Assembly: GCA_030267965.1 (NCBI GenBank)
Contig: BRYA01001026.1
Coordinates: forward strand, 1 to 12,329
Reading direction: 5' to 3'
From: Triparma columacea
Lineage: Eukaryota; Sar; Bolidophyceae; Parmales; Triparmaceae
DNA: 12,329 nucleotides
The notes under the pieces are model-generated. The model was given only the letters and a program-made list of their open reading frames with translations, was not told where the DNA came from and did not search any database. The translations under genes were made by a program, and so were the position numbers. Positions 1 to 10,100 of this stretch are shown here, in pieces. Position 1 is the first letter of the stretch, and each line of letters begins with the position of its first letter.

Positions 1-122
1 TTTTCTTCTAGCCTTTTCCAGAGTCTACGACAGGCGAGTTGTATCTGTCCATTTTTGTTGAATTACGCTACTTAGGATTACAAAAATGTGATATATTGAC
101 TAATACCATATAACTGAGTACG

Positions 123-133
123 TATATATAATT
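123..133 (+). promoter_or_regulatory. Possible TATA-like element
   Basis: TATATATAATT lies about 210 bases before the proposed start codon, in a generally AT-rich flank. It is the best TATA-like match upstream of the gene, but the background is AT-rich, the transcription start is unknown and many protists do not use TATA boxes. This is a weak call from sequence appearance only. Confidence 0.2.
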
Positions 134-217
134 TATATCTAAACATATTGTCAAAATGAGCAAATAAAGTGACAGAGAAAGTGACCCTCTTTTCAAGCGT
201 TTTGACAGGTTGACCAT

Positions 218-259
218 ATGACAAAATGGGGGAAGGACATGGGCCTTGATATATTTTGA
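218..259 (+). promoter_or_regulatory. Short upstream ORFs in the putative 5' leader
   Basis: An ATG at 218 opens a 13-codon reading frame ending in TGA at 257-259, with a second in-frame ATG at 239. A further ATG at 226 in another frame stops at 245-249. If the transcript begins upstream of 218, these would be scanned before the main start at 342 and could damp translation. The transcript start is not known, so their relevance is speculative. Confidence 0.2.
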
Positions 260-341
260 AAGTTGGGTGTTAACCTTTTCATCTTGTTGTAATCAGAACA
301 AAAAGACGCGAATCCACCAACTAGAAGCCGTTGGAACTATA

Positions 342-1166
342 ATGGATCAGTTGCCGAACTACCAGAACGTGGCTCTTGGAAATGGGGCCTTGCCAATGAA
401 CCAACCTTCCTCGGGTCCTCAGCGAAACCACCTCAAGGGCAATGTTTCCTACGTCTCTGCGAGAGATCGACGCCTGGCTGAGAGAGAGGCTGAGAGGCGT
501 GACAAGTTGTCGCGTGACAAGCAGCTGAAATCTGACGCATACTTGAATTCTCTGGAGGTTCATCGGTCCAAGCCGGCACCTCTTCCAGGATTTGACCCTG
601 CAACCAAGAGGCAGGAGCTTGGCGGCGCTCTCGGGAGGGCCGTCGGGCTTCCATCTGGTGTACAAGGGGGTTCTCAGATGAACGTGGCCTTGTCGCGCGC
701 ATCTGAGGCCAAGTCCAGGAGGGATGCAGCTTATGAAGAGAAGAGGCTAAGGTACATGGCAAAGAAGCAGCAGCAGCCGCAGCAGCCGCAGCAGCCGCAG
801 CAGCCGCAGCAGCCGCAAGAGCTGTACTACCAGCAGCAGCATCAGGAGGAGAATGTCCCGCCCCAATTTAGGGGCCAGAACCAGGCCGCCCCTCAACCTC
901 ATGCCGCTGATGAATGGGAAGTTGCCAAGAAGAACGCGAAAATGAGCAATATCATTAGGCCCTCCAGAAATGTCCCGCAATCACTAGCCGTCCAGGAGGC
1001 CCCGATCGACGACGAGGACCAGATGAGACAAAGGAGGAGGGAGATCTTGCAACAGCAGAGGGAGGAGAGGGAAAGGATGCAGCAGCAACAGCATAATCAA
1101 CAGCAACCCTCGCAAGAACCCCAGGTCAACAACGAAAAAATGCGCAAACTACAGCAGCAGGAGGAG
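342..1166 (+). CDS. Exon 1 of the giant gene (residues 1-275)
   Basis: Starts MDQLPNYQNVALGNG and ends at the donor GAG|GTGAGA in phase 0. It encodes a charged, probably largely disordered N-terminus: an R/E/K-rich helix (SARDRRLAEREAERRDK), a G/P-rich stretch around residues 80-110, a Q/P tract (residues 144-158) and a Q/R/E helix leading into the first Y-x3-L-x2-Q unit, completed by exons 2 and 3. Reading through the donor gives a stop at 1203-1205, so the unspliced frame would end after a short unrelated tail. A TTG-initiated extension to 246 is not needed. Confidence 0.8.
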
Positions 1167-4100
1167 GTGAGAATGGGCAAAAGGCAAAGCAAAGCAGCAC
1201 GATAGCACGATGGAAAATAACTAACACGACCCACTTCGCCTGCCCGGTCGCTAACCACAGTACCGCCGTCAACTCGAGGAGCAGGTAAGCGAATATACAA
1301 TCTGTGCTAAGTCATAGCACAAGTCTAAACACTAAATAACCCTTCACCTTCTCTCCCTCGCTAACTCCTCGCTCCTCTTCCGTTCGTCGTAGATGAACTC
1401 CGCCAAGACGTCGCTCCGCCACCCAAGCCAGGCCCCCCAAATGAACAGGCCCCAACCGTCGGATCCCGATAGAGACGAGCGCAGAGCGAAGCAGCAGCAG
1501 CAGCAGGAGTACCGGAGGCAACTAGAGGAGCAGATGAACTCAAATAAGACATCTCTCCGCCACCCAGGAGCCCCAGCCTCAGACCAGCAACTTGCGCCGC
1601 CCGCCGAATCTTTCATGGCCAGGGAGCGCAGGCAGAAGCAAGAGCAACAGAGAGAGTATAACAGGCAACTGAAGATGCAGATGGAAGAGAATGAGGGCAA
1701 GAGAGAAATGGAGAGGAGGGGCCGCTCGCGATCCCCTCGGCAGCCGCAGCAGCAGCAACAACAACTGCAACAGAAACAAGAAGGTAATGCCTACCTCTCG
1801 AAGCAGGACTATGCCGCCCAACTTAGGGCCCAGATGATGGAGAAGAAGTCAACCCTGTCCAACATCAATGCAAGGGAGCTCCAGAGAATCCAAGAGACGT
1901 CTCCTGAGCGCCGCTACAACGACGAGAGCGCCCCGAATGCTGGAAGAAGCTACGAAGAAGACGAACGATTAAAGAAGAAGAGACAGCAGCAAGAATACGC
2001 ACGCCAACTGGAGGCGCAAATGGAGCAAGGAAAGAAACCGCTTCGTAAGGGTAAGTCATAGTTTTCCGCCAACTCCCTCTCGCAACGAACTCTCTCTAAC
2101 TCTCCTCTCCTCTCCCCTCCTCTCCTCCCCTTTCCTACACCCCCCGAAGGTTTCCCCCTCGAAGAGGTGAACAGTCCGTCCCGGAAGAATCGTTCAGAAA
2201 ACGACGACGGCTTTGGGTCGAATCAGAATGCAAGAGAGAGAAAGCGTGTCCAACAAGTGTACGCTGAGCAGTTGAGGCAGCAAATGAGCGAGAAAAACAA
2301 CCCCAATAGAAGAGATGACGTACAGCGGCAAGATATGTTCGCGCCAAGCGCACCCCCCTCGGAGCAGTATCAAGACGATGGTTTCGGGAACAACAAGAAC
2401 GCGAGGGATGTGAGAAACGAGAAGGCAGAGTACGCCGCCTTGCTTCGTCAGCAGATGCAGGAAGGGAGGAACTCAAGGGTCGAGGGCAGTAACGCTCGCC
2501 CAAGAGAGGGGAACAGTGAAGTAAGGAGCACCTGGGGGAACGACAAATGGGACGAAGTGAGAGCAGCACCGAAACTAGACAAGAAGGCTTACGGAGACGA
2601 GTTGCGGATGCAAATGGAGCAGCAGCAACAGCAGCGCCAGAAGAACAGGAAAGGAGATGCCCCCGAAGCTGGCCCTTCCGATGAACTCAGGGGAAACTAT
2701 CAAAAAGCCCCGATGTCCCCCAGGTCGGCAGCCAACCACCGTGCCAACATGGAATATAAGTTGCAGCTGGATCGGGATTTGGAAGAGAACAGGCGCCTCA
2801 AAGATCGCAGCTCCGTAGATCCTTACCACCACCACCAAAACTTGGAGAACGAACACAGCCAGCCCCAGTCGGACGTGCCAAGAGCTCCTCTACACTCGAT
2901 GCTTGACGATATTGGGCACAGAGAAAGAACCGGCGTAGTGACACCCCGCTACCACGCAGGTGGGGGGACGAACGTAAATAACATGCACGGAGGCGCGCCG
3001 TCTATCGAGAAGCTACAGCGGGACAAACAAAGACGGGACGACTATCGCCTTGTTTTGGAGGCTCAAATAAGGGAGAAGAAGGAGAGAGATTTGCGCAGCA
3101 GAGAAGCGCGAGATCGCGATGGAACTGATGGAGACAGTAGGCTCCCGTGGCAACGCGATGCTTCCAACCTCGCATCCAACCTCGACCCTGGATGGGAGAT
3201 GGGCCCCCTTGGCGTTCCAGTGCGCAAGTCCCCACCGGCCCGCCGCACCTCACCAAATAGGGGGCGCTCCAGGTCGAGATCCCACTCTCCTGGGGGAGGT
3301 TCCCGCCCCCAGGCCTACATGAGCGCTCAAGACTACCCGGGCCAGCAGCAAACTGTACAGGCAAAAAATCTTTTCTCCGACCCCCTCAAGAACGCTCAAG
3401 AGGACAGAGACATCCTGAGGAAGAATGCCGAGAGAGACTACAGGAGTCAGATCGAGGAGCAGATTAGGGCTAAAGAGATGGATAAGCGGAGGAAGAAAGA
3501 AATGGAAGAGGAAGCCGACAAGAGAGAAGCCGAAAAGGTCAGGCAGGAACAGGAGGAGCTAAGGGTCAGGTTCGAGAAGGAGGAAGAGGCCGCCAGGTTG
3601 AAAATGGAGGCAGAATTGGTCGCACAGAGGGAGAAGGACGCAGAGGACCACCGATTGGCGAGAGAGAAGGATGAAAAACGTCGCCAAGAGCTCGACCTTC
3701 AGGCAGAGCTCAAGGCGAAGAGGGAGATCGAGGAAATGAATAGGCAAATCGCCATCGAGAAGGGGCAAATATTTCAGCAGAACGAACAGCAGCAGCAACC
3801 TGAGCAACTCCAAGTGCAACAAGCCTCCCCCCTGCAGTCACCAAAGGGAGCCCCGCCAAACCGCATGCAGGCACTCGTCGATTCTGGGGGGGCGTCCTCC
3901 ATGTCATCATATCAACAGCCATCTAAGATGGAGAGGCTATTTGGCTCTGGACCTGTCGACGAGGCACCACAGATTCCTGGATTCCCTCCTCAAGGAAGGC
4001 CACCGAGGAACAACCAAATGAATCATCAGCCTCAAATACCCAAACAATCATACATGAGCTCCCCTGCCAACACCCATTTTACTGACAACGACCGCCTGCA

Positions 4101-7100
4101 AACTGTGCGTGAGCCAGCATCCGTTGAGAGCTCATTTCAAGAACTCAAGGTCGTCGAAAATCCATCGCCCTATCACGCCAGTCTAAGATCAGATTTCGGA
4201 ATGAAATTAGAGCAACAGATCAAGGACTTGCAAGAGGCCCAGAAGCAGCAAATGCTCCTACAGCAACAGATGTTCATCGCACAAATCCAGCAAATGAACA
4301 CCAATGCGAACCCCCCGCCTGTGGACGAAGTTGAGATAACGACGACGAGGAGCATGGGAGAGAAGTTGGATAACAACAACACTTTCGTGATGGACTTCGA
4401 CAAAACTCCGTTTGCGACTCCCAAAAGTAAGGCCGCGTTGAGCGTCAAAAGCGCTTTGACGGAGGACGAAGAAGGAAGTGTCGCTAGTAATCTTGATGGC
4501 TCTAATGTCAGTGCAGCGGAAGAGAGTGGAGAAGAGAATTCCCAGGGAGTTGTCGACGACGAGTCAAGGCAGGATGATTTGTCTGCCGAAGAAGTCAAAG
4601 ATATCGCCCATGACGAATACGTTGACCAGGACGCTTCTCCACTTGACGAAGAAGAACACATTTCTCATGTCGAGGAGGAAGACCATGTTCGCGTTGAGGA
4701 GAATGATCACGTTCGCGTTGAGGAAGAAGATGGAGGAATTACCGCTGAAGAGGAAGACGATGATATTTCCGTTAAGGACGAGGGCGAAGTCATAGACCAT
4801 GAAAATGATTCTTCATCAATTCCTGTCCCACCTCTTGAGAAGGAAGCCATCGAGGCTGCAAACTTACAGAAGTACGAAAGAATGGCAATGAGGGATGCAA
4901 AACAAAAATCAAAGCAAAAAGCAGAGCAACAGGAGAGCAAGAAGCATGGTGCTGGCCGCACTGACGGTCTTGACGATGGCCTCGAGAAGAGACAGCGTCA
5001 CCATATGAAACATGCTGTTGGTAGTATCGATGGACTCGATCTTCAAGGTTACGAGAGTCCTAAGAAGAAAGGGAGAACACGGAAACAGCGCAAGTCAGCA
5101 AAGGCAGATCTTGCAAGCTCAATTGCTGCCGCTACAGAATCTAACGAAGAGATGTCAGAGGAGGAGGAGGAGAGGCAGCGTCACCATATGAAACATGCTG
5201 TTGGCCGTATCGATGGACTCGATCTTCAAGGTTACGAGAGTCCTAAGAAGAAAGGGAGAACACGGAAACAGCGCAAGTCAGCAAAGGCAGATCTTGCAAG
5301 CTCGATTGCCGCTGCCGTCGAGTCTCTGTCCGATGAGGAGGTCTCAGACGTCGACGAGAGGCAGCGTCACCATATGAAGTATGACGTGGGAAGGATGGAT
5401 GGTTTGGACATAATCGGAATGTCATCGCACTCTCCACCTCTCAAGAAGAAAAGAGACCGCAGAAAGTCACTCCCAAACAAGCACTTGGCATCACCCACCC
5501 GCTTAAAGCCTTCTAGCGGCACGGGACCCCTAGCTGGTATACTCTTTAACGCGGCTGATGAAGATTCAGGCGACGAGCACAAAGGGAAATACGATAGAAG
5601 GTTCGAAGTCGGAAGGATGGATGGCTTGGATCTTATGGGCTACGAGGACGATAATGAGGCACACGAGGAGATCGAAGTTGGAATGGTTCGTGCTGGTTCT
5701 GCGAAGGCAAGATTCACTGCTCATCCCTCAAAGAAGCAACTAAAGAAGTACCAGGTCAAGGGGACTCCCCACCCTTCCACAAAGCGAGGACATCACGATG
5801 TGACTTACGATGTGGGAAGAATGGATGGCCTAGATTTGACTGGGTACAGCGACGATGATAAACACCAGGACGGAGAGCAAGTGGACGAGACCGCTGTATT
5901 CGTGAGGCCCAACAGCGCAAAGGCTTATCTGACTTCTCCGACTCCGAGCCGCACTAGGCCCCCCGTGGAAATAATCACGAGACCCAAGCACGATGTCAAA
6001 TTCGACGTCGGTAGATTTGATGGTCTCGACCTCCAGGGCTTTGAGGCTGACGACAGTAGTGTGGAGCTCGTTGAAAGGTCTCGTCTTCGCAGGCACTCTG
6101 CAAAACCTAAATTCACGTCGCCGAAGAAGAAATCCAACCAGGAAAGTTTGATCCAGGAAGCCAATGACGCCATCAAGGGTTCCTACGACAGGAAGTTTGA
6201 TGTCGGCAGGATTGATGGACTCGACTTGTACGGATACATGGAAAAAAGAGACGCCGACCCTGACTTCGTTTCACCCGAGATATTTGGAAAGAGGAGGAGG
6301 GCGAGGAGGAACTCTGCCAAGCCAAAGTTTACTTCACCAAAACCCCCGCCCGTTTCACTGGAGGATGAAGAGGAGAGGAACTTTTTTGACATTAAGTTTG
6401 ACGTTGGGAGGCTTGATGGCTTGGGAATCGAAGGTTTTGAGAAGTATAAGAAGAAAGAAATGGCGGCGGGGAAGAAGATTAAGAGGGTTGGTTCTGCAAA
6501 GCCAACCTTCAGTTCCCCAAGCAGGGTAACCTTCGCCGACGAAAGCCAGGCTGAAAGGCCAAAGAAAAAACACTCTGTGAAGTACAACGTGCCAATTGAT
6601 GGCTTGGACATTGAGTCTGGAGGGAGGATATTGTACAAGGGGCGCAAAAATACTGGCGACTTGCCGGCGAAACCTCCGAGGGGAAGGTCAGCCAGAGCCA
6701 AGTTTGCTTCTCCTAACTCGAAGAACGTTCCCTCAGAACACAGGAGAGAGGAGCTTATCGACACAGTCCTTTTTGGAGAAGTCGATCCTAATGCTGCTCC
6801 AGAGAATGTTAAGGAAAAGTTTGAATTTGCCGCCGGAAGAGTCAAGAGCGCAAGGCGGAGAATGGAAGAAGCTCAAAACCAACTCATCGAACAGAGGAAC
6901 AGGGGTGCGGCAGAAGCTTTGGCCGTGAAGCTTGCAGCAGAGGCCTCGTTGAATGCCCAGCTTGCGATCCAAAAGCACAAGAACGACAAAATGTTGGACA
7001 CCATCAGACTTCAAAAGGAGGAGGAAGCAAGGCAGATCAAGGAGGAAGGCGAAAGGGAGATGATGAAGGTTGCCATTGAAGCTAAGAAGAGGCAAACCGA

Positions 7101-10100
7101 ACTAAACGACTGGATTTCTCGTCAATCTGCCACCGAGAAAGAGCTCGAGATTGCGAAGGAGGAGCACGAGAGGATAATTCAAGTTGCTAGGGAAGAGCAG
7201 ACAAGGATCCAGGAGCAAGCCAATGGTATGTTGAGGGAGAAAGAGGCGGAACTCCAGGACCTTATCGTAAAGAGCGAAGCTGCAATGGTCACGGCGAAGG
7301 CTGTCATGATCGCCGAGCAGAACCGGAAAGATTCGGCCTTGTTGGCAGAAATCGAGGCGATGAAAAAGCAACACGAAGCGGACCTTCATCGAAAATTGGA
7401 GAGCAGGGAACGCGAAAGGAAGCTCGAACTTGAGGCGGTGAAGAAGCAGCACGAGGCCGACCTGCAGAGGGTCCTCGATAGCAGGGAAAGGGAGAGAAAG
7501 GGGCTTGAGCAAGAGTACGAGCTGAATTTGGAAGAGAATGCGGAAATTGCAAGAGTCAATGTACAGAAAGCTCTCGATTCTAGGAAGGAGGCCCTGAAGG
7601 AGATTGATCAAGTCAAGGCGCTGCACAAGCAAGAGATCGATAGAGCAATTGTGAGCAGAGAGAGGGCCTTGAAGTTGAAGGAAGATGCTAACGAGGTGTC
7701 TCTGCAAAAGACCAAGGAAGAAGCAGAGGCTACACTGACAGCGATGGAGGCCAAAGCGGAAGCCGAGAGAAGCGAACTAAAGAGCCTGGCCGCCAAGATT
7801 AGAGCGGAGGGCATGATGAAGAGAGCCATTGTCAGCAGAAAAGCTCAGAGGGAAAAGGAGCTTCTCCTTGCCGAAGCAAGGCGGGCCGAAGAGGAGACCA
7901 AGCTCGCGAGGGAGTACGCCAAAGAAGCTGAGAAAGTCGTAGAAATCAAAGCGAGAGAGGCTGAAAAAGCAGCACAGGAAAAGATCGACGCCGCGACAAC
8001 CCTTATGCAGAGGGAGGCAGACCTCAAGTACAAGGAGCTCGAAGCTGCTGGAGAGGCAAGAATGAAGGCCGAGATGGAGAGGCTTGCGAGCGAACACGCA
8101 GCTGCGTTAAGTGCGTTGTCTATTGAGAAGGAAGAGGCGAGTAAGCTTGCGGCAGAGAAAGTGAGAGATGAAAAAGAGGCTGAAATTAGGAGACTGGAGG
8201 CCGAGAAGGAGGCAGAAAGAACTAGGCTTGAAAGTGAGAAGGCCGGGGTGAAGGCTGCCGCCTTAATGAAAAAGGCAATGTTCAGCAGGGCTGGCTTCAA
8301 GGAGAGGGAAAAGTTGAAGAAGGAGGCCGAAGTGGCGAAGAAGGTTGCGGAAGAAATAGAGAAGGAGGCGCAGCAGAGAAAGATAGAAGCCAATAGGAGG
8401 GAGGAAGAGCTTTTGGTCGCCCATAGCGCGAACTTGGATGCAGCCAAAAAAGCTGCTGAGTTGGAAATCGAGTCATACAAAACTGAGCTTGAGGGGAAGG
8501 TGCAAACGCACAAGGAGATCGCAGAAAGAGCCGAGAGGGATAGGTTAGATATCATGGAAGCTGCGGAGAGGAAGAGGTCCGAGCTCGAAAATGAAGTCGA
8601 GGACCAGAGAAAGTCCATCGAAAAGACCAGGCAGGAGACCGAGGAGAGGATTAGGCTTAACAAGCTTGACTTCGACAAAATTATGAGAGAGAACGAGAGC
8701 GCACACATCGAGAGGATGGAGAGAATGAAGCAAGATAGAGAAGAGGCCGTTTTGGAGGCGCTGAAACTGCAACAGGAGGAGCACTCGGCATTGCTCGAGG
8801 ATGAGAAGGCAAAGGGCGACGCCGAAAGGGCTAAGTTGAACAGTGAAAAGGCAGAAATTAAAGCCAAGGCCCTCATGAAAAAGGCTATGTTCAGCCGCGC
8901 GAACTTCAAGGAGAGGGAGAAGCTCAGAAAGGCTGCGGAAGAAGCAAAAAGCGCAGCAGAGGCGAGGAAAATCGAGGCTGAACACACCAAGATCCAGGCG
9001 AAGAGGAAGCAAGAAGAGCTAGAGAGGGTCGCAAGGGAGAAGATTGACGCGGTCGAGAAGGCAGCCAAGTTGGAGATGGAAGAGAGAGAGAAGGCGCTTC
9101 TTAACAGTCACAGGGGAGAGCTCGAGAAGCTCGAGAATGAGAAGGAAGCAGCACTCGAAATGACTGCAATGAAAATTAGGGAGGAGAAGGAGGCAGAAAT
9201 AAGAAAACTCACATCGCAGAAGGATGCAGAACTAGCAAGGCTTGAAAGCGAGAAGGCCGAAGCCAAGGCCAAGGCTCTCGTGAAAAAAGCGATGTTTAGT
9301 CGACTGAACAAGAAGGAGCGCATCAAGGTTGAGGCTCTAGCAAAGGAGGCCGAGAAGAAGGCGAGAGAGGCCGAAGAGTTGGTGAAGCGGGTCGAGGAAG
9401 AGGCGGAAAGGAGGGCGAAGGAAGTCGAAGAGAAGGGGAGGGAGAGAATTGCTGCTGCGCAGCTGGCTGCTAGATTGGAAAGCGAGGAGGCGGTCGAGAA
9501 GCACAGGAGGGAACTCGAGGGAAAGTTGACATTGAAGGAAGCGGAGCACAGCAAGGCAATCGGAGAAATTATGAAGGAGAAGGAAATGGCGAGGAAGACC
9601 GCCGAGGAGAAGCTAGAGAAGGAGCAAGAGCTCATGGCTGAAAGGTCCGAGAAAGAGAGACTTGCAACAGAGAAGCAGCTCAAGAGCGAGAGGGCAGGCA
9701 TGAAGGCTGCCATGATGATGAAGAAAGCCATGTTCAGCAGGGCCGGTTTGAAGGAGAGGGAGAAACTGAAAAAGGAGGCAGAAATAATGGCAGAAGAAGC
9801 CAAGAAAGCGAAGGAGGAAGCAGTGTTCGCCCAGAAAGAGTTGCTCAGGAAGCAAGAAGAGGCCGAAAGTGCAAGCAAGGAACAGGTGGAGGCTGCACAG
9901 GAGTCGGCACGGGTGGAGGTCGAAGCTGCAGTGCTCGAAGCCGAAAGGTTGAAAGAGGAGATGATGTCGATGACGATAAAATTCGAGAGGGACCTCGAGG
10001 AGGCCAACAAAATAGCCGAGGAGAAAATAAGAGCAGAGAATGAGGCCTACTTCGAGAGGCAGAGGGCGGAAGGAGAGAGCAAGGAAGCTGCATTCTACTT

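Larger units (their letters stand above)
1..341. other. AT-rich upstream region and 5' leader, no gene seen
   Basis: No convincing coding segment was found on either strand. The first about 240 bases are AT-rich and full of stops, contrasting with the GC-richer coding DNA that follows. The stretch probably holds the promoter and 5' untranslated leader of the giant gene starting at 342. An in-frame TGA at 219-221 with no in-frame ATG between it and 342 marks the upstream limit of the coding frame. The very beginning (TTTTCTTCTAG, 1-11) looks like a splice acceptor, but nothing coding follows it, so no upstream exon is called. Confidence 0.6.
1150..3480 (+). repeat. About eleven [DE]Y-x3-L-x2-Q-[MI] helix repeats (CSPP1/CCDC66-like)
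   Basis: Cores begin at Tyr codons 1261 (microexon), 1510, 1657, 1810, 1996, 2260, 2431, 2590, 2755, 3043 and 3439, for example YAEQLRQQMSEKN, YAALLRQQMQEG and YRSQIEEQIRAKE. After removing introns the first nine are 47-62 residues apart; the last two spacings are 96 and 132. Copies 6 and 7 also share an upstream DDGFGxNxNAR element (2203-2235 and 2374-2406), both parts at a 171-base period. Similar short motifs occur in CSPP1 and CCDC66-type ciliary/centrosomal microtubule proteins (family knowledge); the resemblance is by eye and short. Confidence 0.65.

Noticed and set aside
1..60. Splice acceptor and exon of an upstream gene (TTTTCTTCTAG)
   Set aside because: The sequence after the AG has stops within a short distance and no recognisable protein, so no exon can be supported.
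246..1205. A stand-alone 319-codon ORF starting at a TTG
   Set aside because: A eukaryotic start at TTG is unlikely when an ATG in good context lies at 342. The tail after 1166 is intron sequence, and repeat continuity requires splicing there.
1393..2061. A separate 222-residue gene starting at ATG 1393
   Set aside because: The ATG follows an AG acceptor and continues the repeat begun in exons 1-2. The stop at 2059 lies just inside a strong GTAAGT donor.
5008..6640. VGRxDGLDL units as EF-hand, dockerin or RTX calcium repeats
   Set aside because: DxxGRxDGLD superficially recalls DxDxDG loops, but the required acidic residues at loop positions 1 and 3 are Val/Arg-type here, the spacing is wrong for dockerin, and there is no GGxGxDxxx periodicity.
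4942..6714. CRISPR-like or other noncoding repeat array
   Set aside because: Repeats are protein-level, of variable length, in one open reading frame, with only one pair near-identical in DNA, in a spliced eukaryotic gene.
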